Source of the DNA: Pseudoflavonifractor sp. 524-17
Lineage (GTDB): Bacteria; Bacillota; Clostridia; Oscillospirales; Oscillospiraceae
Length of the DNA: 64,000 bases
Direction of reading: 5' to 3'
Assembly: GCF_009935845.1 (NCBI RefSeq)
Contig: NZ_QWEK01000009.1
Span: 44,202 to 108,201 of the forward strand
This document shows positions 1-8,680 of the stretch, one piece after another (position 1 is the stretch's first letter; each line of letters opens with the position of its first letter). Below the pieces are notes generated by a model. The model was not told the DNA's origin and searched no databases. It worked only from the letters and a program-made list of their open reading frames with translations. Position numbers and translations under genes: made by a program.

Positions 1-417
1 GCAGGTGATGCCGGAGATCTCTTTGCTCTCCTTGTCGGCGGTCTGCAGCTGCCGGGCGCCCAGGCCGTACTCGTCGGTGAGGAAGTACGCCTTGTGCGTG
101 TCAATCAGGTCCACGCCGTCGGCGGGATCGCCCAGCAGGATGGTCTGGGTGGCCTGCTCCCAATTCACGCCGACATCCAGCAGGGTGGCGGTGGCCCGGA
201 TGGGCAGGTAGGTGGTGCCGTTGTAGACGATGGGATAAATCCGCGCGCCGTTGGCGTCGGTCATCACCTGCTCCTCGCCGTCGTACTTGATGGTGATGTC
301 GTAGCTCAGGAAAGCCTTGATCTCCTTGAGGTTGCTGGCGGCAGCGGCGCCTGCGGCAAAGCTGACCACGGCGGCCACAGCCAGCACCAGGGCAAAGACG
401 GTTTTTTTAATTTTCAT
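1..417 (-). CDS. Secreted stalk-domain (copper amine oxidase N-terminal-like) protein, 3' part missing
   Basis: This reading frame runs off the left edge, so only the first 139 residues are visible. It begins with ATG at 417 behind an AGGAG-like site. The N terminus is a classic signal peptide: MKIKK, then an Ala/Val-rich hydrophobic core and an AAAAS cleavage region. The mature part contains NGTTYLPIRA followed by a VNWEQATQTILLGD segment. That is the hallmark of the stalk or copper-amine-oxidase N-terminal repeat found in many Clostridia surface proteins, where it serves as a structural module rather than an enzyme. A related domain ends the protein at 50309-51925. The full domain architecture and function cannot be judged from this fragment. 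Confidence 0.8.
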   Translation of the reverse strand, partial: MKIKKTVFALVLAVAAVVSFAAGAAAASNLKEIKAFLSYDITIKYDGEEQVMTDANGARIYPIVYNGTTYLPIRATATLLDVGVNWEQATQTILLGDPADGVDLIDTHKAYFLTDEYGLGARQLQTADKESKEISGITC

Positions 418-546
418 GGGAAACACTCCTCTCTATTTGGCCGCGCCGCACAGCGGCCCGTTCTTTTCCAATTATAGCGGAATCCCCGTGGAATTACAAG
501 ATAAACGGAGCGTTTTGCAAAACAGGCCCTAGGGAACAAATTCACC

Positions 547-575
547 TGGACAAGCGATACAATATGTAATATAAT
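547..575 (+). promoter_or_regulatory. Promoter of the purine permease operon
   Basis: TGGACA (547-552) and TATAAT (570-575) are separated by 17 bp, an excellent sigma-A type promoter. Transcription would start near 582. That leaves an unusually long leader of about 254 nt before the TTG start codon at 836. Confidence 0.75.
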
Positions 576-581
576 TTATAG

Positions 582-835
582 GAATTAAGGAGGTCAATTC
601 AGCCGCGCTTGCAGTGAATGCGCGGGGGGCAGGGAGTTCTTTTCTCATCTTACTCCCCCTCAAGCCTGTATACTGACCGGGCCGTTTCGCTTCGGCGGAA
701 AATCTACAGGGTCCACAGGCGGGCGGCGTACACCGCGCTCTCCCGACCGCGCCGCCCCGTCCGCTACGAGATGAGATAGTATCGGAGGGGACCGTCCCCT
801 CCGCCGGACAATCCTTTTGGAGGGAATCGTTTACT
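582..835 (+). promoter_or_regulatory. Long structured 5' leader of the purine permease operon (possible riboswitch or attenuator)
   Basis: The interval has no gene but is rich in inverted repeats. GGGCGGCG at 721-728 pairs with CGCCGCCC at 750-757. A near-perfect hairpin CGGAGGGGAC/GTCCCCTCCG lies at 783-803, only about 20 nt before the ribosome binding site (AGGG, about 820). A further AGGGAGT/ACTCCC pairing occurs near 641-660. I could not match it to the purine, guanidine-I, PRPP or xanthine (NMT1) riboswitch consensus by eye. The position upstream of a purine permease suggests ligand control, but this is inference. Confidence 0.4.
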
Positions 836-2224
836 TTGAAACAGAGCAGCAGTAAGAAAAACGCGATCTATGAACTGGACGGACGGCCGTCCTTCGCCCA
901 GGCCTTTCCCCTGGGCTTCCAGCAGCTGCTGGCCATGTTCGTGGGCAATATCGTACCCATGATTCTGGTGGCAAACGCCGCCGAAATGGACAGCTACCAC
1001 GCCACCCTGCTCATCCAGTGCTGTGTGCTGGGGGCCGGCGTGGCCACTTTGATTCAGGCATTCCCCATCAAGCTGGGGAAAATCCGCATCGGCTCCGGCC
1101 TGCCGGTTATGATGGGTCTGACCTATACCTTCCTGCCCATCTGCCTGGCGGTGGCCACCAATGGGGAACTGGGCCTTCCGGTGCTCTTCGGCGCCCAGCT
1201 TGTGGCCGCCCTAAGCTCCGTCTTTGTAGCATTTGTGCTGCCTTATATCCGCAAATTCTTCCCGCCCATTGTGACGGGAACTATCATTGTCTCCATCGGC
1301 ATCTCCTGCTTCTCCATTGCCGCGTACAACCTGGCCGGCGGGCAGGGCGCCCCCGACCTGGGCCAGCCCCACAACTGGATCATCGGCGCAGTCGTGATCC
1401 TGGTAATTGTGGGCTGTACCTCCTTCGGCAAGGGGATGGTCAACGCCGCGGCGGTGCTCATCGGCATTGTGGCGGGCTATGTCATCGCCGCGGTGGTCAC
1501 TGTGGCGGGGATTGTGCCGGTGATCGACTTCTCCAGCATCGCCGCAGCCAAGTGGTTCGCCATTCCCCAGCCCCTGGCTTTCGGCGGCGGCGGCGCGCCC
1601 CTGGCCTTCAACCCCACGATTATTCTGGTCTTTATTTTGCTGTACTTCATCAACGCGGTGGAGATGGTGGGAGACATGACCGTCTCCGCCACCGGCGGCC
1701 TGAGCCGCCAGCCCAAGGACGAGGAGCTGTCCGGCGGCATTCTGGGCAACGCCGTGGGCTGCATGTTCGCCTCCGTCTTCAACTGCTTCGCCACCGGCTC
1801 CTACAGCCAGTGCTCCGGCATTGTGGCCATGACCAAGGTGTGCTCCCGCTGGGTGATGGGCACCGGCGCCATGACGCTGATTGTGGCCGCCTTCTGCCCC
1901 AAACTGGCCGCGGTGCTGTCCACCATCCCCAACTGCGTGGTGGGGGGCGCCACCATGGTGGTCTTCTCCATGATCACCATGTCCGGCATGAGCCTGGTGG
2001 CCAAGAGCCGCTTTACCAGCCGTTCCATGCTCATCTGCGGCATCTCCCTCACTCTGGGCCTGGGCATCTCCTTCGCCAAGGACACCCTGGACGCGGTGGG
2101 CGGCTATGTGCAGATGTTCTTCGGCGAGTCCAGCATTATTTTGGTGGCCCTCACCGCCATTGTGCTGAACATCGTCCTGCCCAAGACCCGTGAGGACCTG
2201 AACGCCGAGGCCAGCATAGATTGA
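836..2224 (+). CDS. NCS2-family purine (xanthine/uracil-type) permease
   Basis: This 462-residue, strongly hydrophobic protein has the length and pattern of nucleobase:cation symporter-2 carriers, which import xanthine, uric acid or uracil across the cytoplasmic membrane with about 14 helices. The early GFQQLLAMFVGNIVPM stretch and the central segment with VEMVGDMTVSATGG match the conserved NCS2 motifs around helices 1, 3 and 8. The start is TTG at 836, 12 nt after GGAGGGA. The next gene, an amidohydrolase, starts 38 bp downstream and is probably co-transcribed, so the substrate is more likely a purine than uracil. The exact nucleobase cannot be told from sequence. Confidence 0.9.
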   Translation: MKQSSSKKNAIYELDGRPSFAQAFPLGFQQLLAMFVGNIVPMILVANAAEMDSYHATLLIQCCVLGAGVATLIQAFPIKLGKIRIGSGLPVMMGLTYTFLPICLAVATNGELGLPVLFGAQLVAALSSVFVAFVLPYIRKFFPPIVTGTIIVSIGISCFSIAAYNLAGGQGAPDLGQPHNWIIGAVVILVIVGCTSFGKGMVNAAAVLIGIVAGYVIAAVVTVAGIVPVIDFSSIAAAKWFAIPQPLAFGGGGAPLAFNPTIILVFILLYFINAVEMVGDMTVSATGGLSRQPKDEELSGGILGNAVGCMFASVFNCFATGSYSQCSGIVAMTKVCSRWVMGTGAMTLIVAAFCPKLAAVLSTIPNCVVGGATMVVFSMITMSGMSLVAKSRFTSRSMLICGISLTLGLGISFAKDTLDAVGGYVQMFFGESSIILVALTAIVLNIVLPKTREDLNAEASID

Positions 2225-2262
2225 CCGCGGTGAACCAGATATTGATGAAGGAGTGACGCGCT

Positions 2263-3672
2263 ATGATCGATCACCTGCTGAAAAACGGTATTATTGTCAC
2301 GGTCAATCCCGACCGGGAGGTCTTTTTCCACGGAGCTGTGGCCATCGAGGGCAACAGAATCGCGGAGGTAGGGGAAAGCGCCGCCCTGGAGGCCAAGTAC
2401 GCCGGCACGGCCAAGGTCACCGACCTGGAGGGGAAGATCGTCTTCCCTGGCTTTGTCAACACCCATAACCACCTGTTCCAGACTTTGCTCAAGGGCCTGG
2501 GAGACGATATGGTGCTCAAGGACTGGCTGGAGACCATGACCTTCCCCGCCGCCACCAACCTGACCCGGGAGGACTGCTATCTGGCGGCCATGCTGGGCTG
2601 CATGGAGGGCCTGCACAGCGGCATCACCACCATGCTGGACTACATGTACCCCCACCCCTTGGGCGAGCTGTCCGACGGCGTGGTGGACGCCTTCCGTGAG
2701 CTGGGCATCCGGGGCATTCTGGGCCGGGGCTGCATGGACACCGGAGCCCAGTTCGGCGTCCACCCGGGCATTATGCAGAAGACCCCCGAGATAGAGGCCG
2801 ACCTGCACCGGGTTTTTAAGGCCTATCACAACAGCGAGGACGGCCGCATCAAGGTGTGGGTGGCCCCCGCCGCTATGTGGTCCAACAGCCGGGAAAACCT
2901 GGAGATGCTGTGGCGGGTGACCCAACAGTACCACTCCGGCTTCACCGTACATATCTCCGAGACCCCCTTCGACCGGGACGCGGCGGAGGAGCTCCACGGC
3001 AAGCCCGACGCGGAGCTGCTGGAAGAGCTGGGCATTGTGGGCCCCAACGTGCTGATGGTCCACTGCTGCTACCTCACCGACAAGGACATCGCCATGGCCA
3101 GGAAATACGGCATGAAGGTGTCCCACAACGTCTGCTCCAACCAGTACCTGTCCTCCGGCGTGGCCGACGTGCCCAAGATGCTCAGAAACGGCATTACCGT
3201 CTCTCTGGGCGTGGACGGCGCGGCCTCCAACAACGCCCAGGATATGGTGGAGCTGATGAAGTTCACTGCCCTTCAGCACAAGGTGGCCACCCGGGACCCC
3301 CTGGCCATGTCCGCCGAGAAGGTGCTGGAGATGGCCACCATCGACGGCGCCCGGGCCCTGGGCATGGAGGACGAGATCGGCTCCCTGGAGGCGGGCAAGA
3401 AGGCCGACCTGGTCATCTTTGACCCGGTGGAGTGCCCCAAGGCCATCCCCATGCACAACCCCGTGTCCACGCTGGTCTACTCCTCCTCCATCAAAAACAT
3501 CGTGGGGGCGATTGTGGACGGCAGGGTGGTCATGGAAAACGGCGTCATCACCACCGTCAAGGACGAGAAGGAGATCTACCGCAGGGTACAGAAGTGCGCC
3601 GAGGACCTGTGCCAGCGGGGCAAGATCACCAACCGCCGGGAAGGCCACAAGTGGAACCGCACTTACGGCTAA
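2263..3672 (+). CDS. Amidohydrolase-family purine/triazine-type deaminase (SsnA / 8-oxoguanine deaminase / AtzB-TrzN group)
   Basis: This 469-residue metal-dependent hydrolase of the amidohydrolase superfamily has the metal-binding HxH at residues 68 and 70 (FVNTHNHLFQ). Further ligands are H230 with E233 (VHISE), H267 (MVHCCYL) and D318 (GVDGAASNN). Members of this subgroup remove an amino group from guanine, 8-oxoguanine, S-adenosylhomocysteine or triazines. The NTHNH and GVDGAASNN signatures are closest to the hydroxyatrazine/8-oxoguanine deaminase branch. Its place directly behind a purine permease suggests it processes an imported purine. ATG follows a GGAGTGA-like site. A strong terminator lies 20 bp after the stop. 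The family is secure; the substrate is inferred. Confidence 0.88.
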   Translation: MIDHLLKNGIIVTVNPDREVFFHGAVAIEGNRIAEVGESAALEAKYAGTAKVTDLEGKIVFPGFVNTHNHLFQTLLKGLGDDMVLKDWLETMTFPAATNLTREDCYLAAMLGCMEGLHSGITTMLDYMYPHPLGELSDGVVDAFRELGIRGILGRGCMDTGAQFGVHPGIMQKTPEIEADLHRVFKAYHNSEDGRIKVWVAPAAMWSNSRENLEMLWRVTQQYHSGFTVHISETPFDRDAAEELHGKPDAELLEELGIVGPNVLMVHCCYLTDKDIAMARKYGMKVSHNVCSNQYLSSGVADVPKMLRNGITVSLGVDGAASNNAQDMVELMKFTALQHKVATRDPLAMSAEKVLEMATIDGARALGMEDEIGSLEAGKKADLVIFDPVECPKAIPMHNPVSTLVYSSSIKNIVGAIVDGRVVMENGVITTVKDEKEIYRRVQKCAEDLCQRGKITNRREGHKWNRTYG

Positions 3673-3690
3673 CAGCTCCATTCTGTAACG

Positions 3691-3736
3691 AAAAAGAGGA
3701 CGGGAATCCGCCGCGGATTCCCGTCCTCTTTGACGT
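3691..3736. terminator. Bidirectional intrinsic terminator between convergent operons
   Basis: A perfect 18-bp inverted repeat (3693-3710 with 3714-3731, loop CCG) has A-rich sequence on the left and T-rich on the right. It can terminate both the permease operon and the convergent minus-strand operon ending at 3739. Confidence 0.9.
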
Positions 3737-3738
3737 TT

Positions 3739-4212
3739 TCAGAGTATCTTTTCCCGCTTGATCCCCACATAAGGGCCGTCGGTGCAGGTGCCCCGGGGGA
3801 GATAGCCCCGGCTTTCGTAGTACGCGCCCAAGGCCCGGTTGTCAATGTCAGAATCCAGCCGCAGGGCATGGATGCCTCTGACCTGGGCGAGGGCCTCCGC
3901 CTGGCGGAGCAGGGCGTCCCCCGCCCCCGGACAGTCTGGGTCAGAGACAAAGTGGTGCAGGTATAGGGCGGGGCGATCCCCGTCCCAGTTCTCATCCCGG
4001 TCAAAGAGCGCCGCCGCGGCCATAATTTTTTCCTCCTGCACCGCCACAAGAAACTGGGCCATGTGCCGGGCGTAATAATCCTCCGGATAGGCGGCGAGGT
4101 AGCCGTTTTCATTCCACTGGCGCAGCCCCTTCTGCTCCATCCACCGTACGCGCTTTTTCATCAGGGCGAAGACCGCCGCCGCGTCCCCGGCCGTTCCCTG
4201 CCGGAATACCAT
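3739..4212 (-). CDS. GNAT-family N-acetyltransferase
   Basis: The 157-residue protein has the GNAT fold pattern. An N-terminal FRQGTAGDAAAVFALM strand-helix is followed by LYLHHFVSDPDCPGAGDALL, where the acetyl-CoA-binding helix would lie, and then a C-terminal NRALGAYYESRGYLPRG motif typical of strand beta-6 and helix alpha-4. The pyrophosphate-binding loop is not the canonical Q/RxxGxG/A. It is the last gene of the long minus-strand operon, three bases after the Mrp stop codon. The acyl acceptor (antibiotic, metabolite or protein N terminus) cannot be predicted. No specific resistance family signature is visible. Confidence 0.85.
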   Translation of the reverse strand: MVFRQGTAGDAAAVFALMKKRVRWMEQKGLRQWNENGYLAAYPEDYYARHMAQFLVAVQEEKIMAAAALFDRDENWDGDRPALYLHHFVSDPDCPGAGDALLRQAEALAQVRGIHALRLDSDIDNRALGAYYESRGYLPRGTCTDGPYVGIKREKIL

Positions 4213-4215
4213 GGC

Positions 4216-5040
4216 CTACTGCGCCTCTAACAGTTCGGCGACGCCGGCGAGATAATTGGTCTCAATGGACTCGATCTCCCCCGCGTCGCTGGCGGCGGCC
4301 AGGGCGGGGTCGATGGGCAGCCGGGCCAGTACCTTCAGGCTGTGCTCCGCCGCCACGGCGTCGATGTGGCTCTCGCCGAAAATCCGGTGCTGTTTGCCGC
4401 AGTCGGGGCACTGGAAATAGCTGTAGTTCTCCACCAGGCCCACCACGGGGATATTCATCAGCTCCGCCATCTTTACCGCCTTGGTGACAATCATGCTCAC
4501 CAGATCCTGGGGAGAGGTGACCACGATGATGCCGTCCACCGGCAGGGACTGGAACACGGTGAGGGGCACGTCGCCGGTGCCGGGGGGCATATCCACAAAG
4601 AGATAGTCCAGCTCCCCCCAGATGACGTCGGTCCAGAACTGCTTTACCGTGCCGGCGATGATGGGACCCCGCCACACCACCGGATCCGTCTCGTGCTCGG
4701 TGAGCAGATTGAGGCTCATCACCGGGATGCCCCCCTTGGACTCCACAGGGTAGAGGCCCAGCTCGCTGCCGGCGGCCCGGGTGTGGATGCCGAAGGCCTT
4801 TGGGATGGAGGGGCCGGTGATGTCGGCGTCCAGAATTCCGCAGCGCTTGCCAAGGCGCTGCATGGCCGCCGCCAGGGAGGAGGTGACCAGGCTCTTGCCC
4901 ACGCCCCCCTTGCCGCTGACCACGGCGATGACCTTTTTGATGTGGGACAGCTCGTGGGCCGGGGCCTGGAGGCTCTGGGGCTGGGTCCGCTCCCCGCAGC
5001 TCTCGCCGCAGGAGGAGCAGTCATGGGTACATTCAGACAT
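4216..5040 (-). CDS. mrp: Mrp/NBP35 family iron-sulfur carrier ATPase
   Basis: A 274-residue cytoplasmic ParA-like P-loop ATPase of the Mrp/ApbC/NBP35 group, which carries and delivers Fe-S clusters to apoproteins. The deviant Walker A GKGGVGKS lies at residues 43-50. The usual DMPPGTGD motif and a C-terminal CPDC pair, which binds the bridging cluster between protomers, are both present. The N terminus holds four further cysteines in a C-x3-C-x2-C-x3-C arrangement, like the NBP35-type ferredoxin extension, so it may hold a second cluster. Fe-S delivery fits with hemZ and miaB nearby, both radical SAM enzymes. It is preceded by the uridine-kinase-like gene with a 51-bp gap. Confidence 0.93.
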   Translation of the reverse strand: MSECTHDCSSCGESCGERTQPQSLQAPAHELSHIKKVIAVVSGKGGVGKSLVTSSLAAAMQRLGKRCGILDADITGPSIPKAFGIHTRAAGSELGLYPVESKGGIPVMSLNLLTEHETDPVVWRGPIIAGTVKQFWTDVIWGELDYLFVDMPPGTGDVPLTVFQSLPVDGIIVVTSPQDLVSMIVTKAVKMAELMNIPVVGLVENYSYFQCPDCGKQHRIFGESHIDAVAAEHSLKVLARLPIDPALAAASDAGEIESIETNYLAGVAELLEAQ

Positions 5041-5091
5041 GGGACTTCCTTCTTTCTTTTGACATAGTAACAGATAGTATGGCTGGGATTT

Positions 5092-6045
5092 CTATTTATA
5101 TTGATAAGTGCCGCCGCCGATAAACTCCCGGATCAGGGCGCCGGGAGGCACCAGGGCGGGGTCGATGGGGTCAAACCAGCCAAAGGCGTCCACCAGATCG
5201 TGGAGCTCCCGCCAGCGGGGGTTGCGCTCAGACACCCCGCTGAGAGCGCCGGCCAGCGGGGCGGTGTAGTGGGCAAATACCGGCGCCTCGTAGGGCAGCG
5301 AGGAGTCCAGAAGGATATGGGCCCGGTTTTTAAAGGGGGAGATAAACCGCTTCTCCCCCCGGCGGACGTTGTGCCACATCTCCAGCGTGGCGGCCATGTC
5401 GGTGCCCCGGAAATTGTAGTCCCGGACGGCCCGGCGGGTGATGCGGGTCCAGGTGCCCTTGAAGCGCAGCTGCGCCCCATCCAAAATGTCGGACCGGGCG
5501 GAGATATACAGCCGCGTGGCCTCCGGATGCCGGCCGGCGATATCGTCGTTGAGGGCGTGGATGCCCTCAAAAATGGCGATCTCCTGCTTCCCCAGGCGCA
5601 GAGGGCGGCCCCGGGCGTCGTTGCGCATCTGGCGGGCGAACTCGAACTTGGGGATGATGACCTCCTCCCCTTGGGCCAGCCTGGTAAAGGTCTCGTCCAG
5701 CAGCACCATGTCCAGCAGCAGGGGGGATTCATAGTCAATGTCCCCCTCGGGGGTGCGGGGCGCGGTGGCCCGGTCGGGGGTTTTGAAGTAGTCGTCCAGA
5801 GAGATGGCGTGGGTGCCCACGCCCCGGCGGATCAGCTCCTCCTCCAGCTTGAGGGCGGTGGTGGTCTTGCCGGAGCCGGAGGGGCCGGAGAGCAGCACAA
5901 TGCCGCTGCCCCCCTCCGCCAGCCGCTCCTGAATCCGATCCGCGGCGGCGGACACCCGCTGGTGATACACCGCATCGCACTCCGCGAGAAACCCCTTGGG
6001 GTCTTGGCGGGTTCTTTGGAGAATGTCTTGCAGCTGATAGGGCAT
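5092..6045 (-). CDS. Uridine-kinase/phosphoribulokinase-family nucleoside kinase
   Basis: This 317-residue P-loop kinase has GPSGSGKT at residues 54-61, a DDYF motif and an IFEGIHALND block that matches the uridine kinase/PRK superfamily. Clostridia homologues are usually annotated as uridine kinase or nucleoside kinase. They are longer than bacterial Udk (about 210 aa) because of extra N- and C-terminal segments, as here. The likely reaction is phosphorylation of a nucleoside 5'-hydroxyl. ATG at 6045 has a clear GGAAAGGAG site. It lies between hemZ and mrp in the same operon. The substrate remains uncertain. Confidence 0.82.
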   Translation of the reverse strand: MPYQLQDILQRTRQDPKGFLAECDAVYHQRVSAAADRIQERLAEGGSGIVLLSGPSGSGKTTTALKLEEELIRRGVGTHAISLDDYFKTPDRATAPRTPEGDIDYESPLLLDMVLLDETFTRLAQGEEVIIPKFEFARQMRNDARGRPLRLGKQEIAIFEGIHALNDDIAGRHPEATRLYISARSDILDGAQLRFKGTWTRITRRAVRDYNFRGTDMAATLEMWHNVRRGEKRFISPFKNRAHILLDSSLPYEAPVFAHYTAPLAGALSGVSERNPRWRELHDLVDAFGWFDPIDPALVPPGALIREFIGGGTYQYK

Positions 6046-6059
6046 GGTATCTCCTTTCC

Positions 6060-7577
6060 TTATCTCCCCCTGCGCAGGCCGGCGAGGAAGTCCGCCGCCC
6101 GGCGCTTGTCCTGGCGGATCCGCTCCAGGCGCTGGAGGTACTCCTGGGGATATTTGGGATTCGCCAGCCGGTCAATCCGGCCGGTGGCGGGGTGGATAAG
6201 TTTTGTGACGCCCCCGCCGCCCAGGGCGAGAATGGGGTGCAGCTCCTCCATCATGCAGATGTTATATAAGCTCTCCCACCCGGGGACGGACCAGCCCACG
6301 TTCTCAAAGGAGCCGGACATATATTTCTGCCGGTAGAGGTAGTAGGGGGCCTGCCCCGCCCGGCCCAGGGCGGACCAGGCGTAGGAGAGCATTTCGTCCA
6401 CCGCCTGGGCATCGGGGAGCCTGGGAGCGGGAGCGCTGCCGTCCCCCATCAGCCGGGAGCCCTTTTTTAGAGCCAGCGTGTGGACAGTGATATTCTCCGG
6501 TTCCAGGGCCAGGATCTGGTCCAGGGAGCGGCGGAAGCCCTCCGCCGTGTCCTCCGGCAGTCCGGCGATGAGATCCATGTTCACGCAGGGGATCCCCGCC
6601 TGGCGTACCAGCTGGAAAGCGCGGAGGATGTCCGCCGCGGTGTGGGCCCGGCCCATGGCCCGGAGCACGTGGTCCTCCATGGTCTGGGGGTTGACGGACA
6701 CCCGCCGCACCCCGCCCCGGGCCAGCGCCGCCAGCTTTTCCCAGGTAATGGTGTCCGGCCGGCCGGCCTCCACGGTGTACTCGGTGCAGCGGGACAGGTC
6801 AATGGATTCCCCCACCGCGGCCAAAAGGGCGTCCAGCTGGGGGGCGCTCAGGGTGGTGGGGGTGCCGCCGCCGATGTAGACCGTGCGGACAAAATACCCC
6901 GCCTCCCGCAGCAGCGCGCCGGTGAGGGCGATCTCCTCCCGGAGCGCCTCCAGAAAAGGGTCCACCAGCCTGAGGGCGCGGTGGACGTCCGCGGACACAA
7001 AGGAGCAGTAGGCGCACCGGGTGGGACAGAAGGGGATGCCGATATAGAGGGAGGCTTCGTCCCCGCGCAGGCTCTCTTTGGCCCGCACGCTGGCCCTGGC
7101 GCAGTCCATGGCCAGGTCCGCCCGGGCGGGGGAGACCCGATAGGTGTGAATCAGCTCCTCCCGGGCCTGCTCCGGGGTGAGTCCCCGGGCCATGGCCTTC
7201 ACCGGCAGCTTTACCGGCCGCACCCCGGTGAGGGCGCCCCAGGGGGGCTCCTTCCCCAGCAGGGCGGCGGCGGCCTGATAGAAGGCCAGCTTCAAAATCC
7301 GCTGAAGGGCGCGGTACTCCTCCAGCTCCCCGGTGCATTCCGCCTTCCCGCACTGGCATGCGGCGGTTTCCCGCCGGCTTCCCAGCATGACCTGGGCGGC
7401 GGCGGTGAATCCGTCCGCCGTCTCCTCCAGGGTGAGTACCACTGCGTTGTCCTCGCCGTCGGGCATGGCCTGGGGATACTCCGGCCGCTGGCCGGGGAAG
7501 AGGGTGAGCATCATCTGCTCCGCCGCGTAGCGGAAGTCGTGCCGGGAGACGGCGTCCCCCTGAAAGTAAATCCTCAT
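6060..7577 (-). CDS. hemZ: HemZ, coproporphyrinogen-III oxidase-like radical SAM enzyme
   Basis: The 505-residue protein begins with the HemZ-specific MRIYFQGD domain. The radical SAM core follows, with the cluster ligands C184, C188 and C191 in CPTRCAYC and the HemN-type VYIGGGTPTTL motif. HemZ proteins resemble oxygen-independent coproporphyrinogen dehydrogenase, but the physiological role in Clostridia is not firmly set (haem synthesis versus HemW-like haem chaperoning). Its ATG overlaps the MBL hydrolase stop by four bases, implying translational coupling. The dtd-MBL-hemZ order is the conserved Firmicutes arrangement usually found beside relA, which here is about 28 kb away. Confidence 0.92.
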   Translation of the reverse strand: MRIYFQGDAVSRHDFRYAAEQMMLTLFPGQRPEYPQAMPDGEDNAVVLTLEETADGFTAAAQVMLGSRRETAACQCGKAECTGELEEYRALQRILKLAFYQAAAALLGKEPPWGALTGVRPVKLPVKAMARGLTPEQAREELIHTYRVSPARADLAMDCARASVRAKESLRGDEASLYIGIPFCPTRCAYCSFVSADVHRALRLVDPFLEALREEIALTGALLREAGYFVRTVYIGGGTPTTLSAPQLDALLAAVGESIDLSRCTEYTVEAGRPDTITWEKLAALARGGVRRVSVNPQTMEDHVLRAMGRAHTAADILRAFQLVRQAGIPCVNMDLIAGLPEDTAEGFRRSLDQILALEPENITVHTLALKKGSRLMGDGSAPAPRLPDAQAVDEMLSYAWSALGRAGQAPYYLYRQKYMSGSFENVGWSVPGWESLYNICMMEELHPILALGGGGVTKLIHPATGRIDRLANPKYPQEYLQRLERIRQDKRRAADFLAGLRRGR

Positions 7578-8185
7578 CCGCCCTTCATGGCCTCTTTCAG
7601 CAGGTAATTGTACTTGCGCTCATGGTCCAGGGTGGTGGCCTCTGAATGGCCGGGGAGGACCTTTAAGTCCCCCTCCAGCGCGCCCAGGCGGCGCAGGGAG
7701 CGGCGCATCTCCTCATCGCTGCCCCCCGGCAGGTCGGTGCGGCCCATGGAGCCTTTGAAGAGGGTGTCCCCAGTGAAGAGCACGTCCCCCGCCCGCAGCA
7801 CCACGCTGCCCTGGGAATGGCCCGGGGTATGCATCACCTGGAGGGTGATCTCCCCCAGCTCCACCCGATCTCCCTCCTCATAGAAGGTCAGGGGCCCTAT
7901 CTCCGCGATGCGGAAAAAGGGCTTTGGCATCTCCTTGTCCCCGGGGTGGACGTACACCGGCACATCAGGCAGGGCCCGGCGCAGCTCCGGCAGGCCCATG
8001 GTGTGGTCGTAGTGGGCGTGGGTGAGCAAAAAGCAGGCCAACGTCCAGCCCTCCGCCTCGATTGCGGCCAGAATCCGGGGGTCCGGATCGCCGGGGTCGA
8101 TGACGGCGCACACTTTGGCCGCTTCGTCGGCGATAAGATAGCAATTTGTGCCCAGAGTGGGCATAATCAGCGTTTTAATTACCAT
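7574..8185 (-). CDS. MBL-fold metallo-hydrolase (glyoxalase II-like)
   Basis: This 203-residue metallo-beta-lactamase-fold hydrolase has the metal motif THAHYDH (H56, H58, D60, H61), followed by HTPGHSQG and LFTGDTLF. These are typical of the small glyoxalase-II-like hydrolases next to dtd and hemZ in Firmicutes. The substrate is probably a thioester such as S-lactoylglutathione or a bacillithiol equivalent, but this is not established for this subgroup. ATG at 8185 is chosen because it follows GAAAGGGA at good spacing. A longer in-frame ATG at 8224 would overlap dtd. Confidence 0.9.
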   Translation of the reverse strand: MVIKTLIMPTLGTNCYLIADEAAKVCAVIDPGDPDPRILAAIEAEGWTLACFLLTHAHYDHTMGLPELRRALPDVPVYVHPGDKEMPKPFFRIAEIGPLTFYEEGDRVELGEITLQVMHTPGHSQGSVVLRAGDVLFTGDTLFKGSMGRTDLPGGSDEEMRRSLRRLGALEGDLKVLPGHSEATTLDHERKYNYLLKEAMKGG

Positions 8186-8204
8186 GGCGTCCCTTTCTTC
8201 TGCA

Positions 8205-8648
8205 TTACATTGTATCGGTATCAAATAAGATAGTCACCGGCCCGTCGTTCTGGGAGAAGACCTGCATATCCGCGCCGAACTCCCCGTGGGCTACGGGGAA
8301 GCCCCGCTGTTGGCACGCCTCCATAAATTGCTCGTAGAGGGGGACGGCGAGCTCCGGCCGGGCGGCGCCGGTGAAGCCGGGGCGGCGGCTCTTGGTGTCG
8401 GCGTACAGGGTGAACTGGGACACCACCAGCAAACCGCCCCCCACCGCCGCCAGATTTAAGTTCATCTTGCCGTTCTCATCCTCAAAGACCCGCAGGCCGC
8501 ACACCTTATCCGCCAGCTTTTCCGCCTGGGCGGGGGTGTCGTTGGGGCCCACCCCCAGCAGCACCAGAAAGCCCTGTTCAATAGAGCCGTTTACCCGGCC
8601 GTCAATCTCCACCCGGGCGTTTTTTACTCTCGTCACAACCGCGCGCAT
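8205..8648 (-). CDS. dtd: D-aminoacyl-tRNA deacylase
   Basis: The 147-residue protein is the normal length for DTD, a cytoplasmic proofreading enzyme that hydrolyses D-amino acids (and glycine) mischarged on tRNA. The diagnostic active-site signatures are present: SQFTLYAD in the middle and the NDGPVT-type segment near the C terminus. The start MRAVVTRV is also typical. It sits 19 bp upstream of the MBL gene and 32 bp after the racemase-like gene, in one operon. In a cell that may make D-aspartate (see 41060-41995), DTD would protect translation, though that link is only suggestive. Confidence 0.96.
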   Translation of the reverse strand: MRAVVTRVKNARVEIDGRVNGSIEQGFLVLLGVGPNDTPAQAEKLADKVCGLRVFEDENGKMNLNLAAVGGGLLVVSQFTLYADTKSRRPGFTGAARPELAVPLYEQFMEACQQRGFPVAHGEFGADMQVFSQNDGPVTILFDTDTM

Positions 8649-8680
8649 GATCCTTCCCCGTCTCCTCTGTAATAATGATA

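Noticed and set aside
582..835. Assignment of the permease leader to the guanidine-I (ykkC) riboswitch
   Set aside because: Only a short AGGGUCC-like stretch fits; the required conserved segments are not present by eye.
2104..3681. A 525-codon minus-strand frame opposite the amidohydrolase
   Set aside because: It is the antisense shadow of a well-supported gene in GC-rich DNA. The translation is His/Gly/Val-rich low-complexity.
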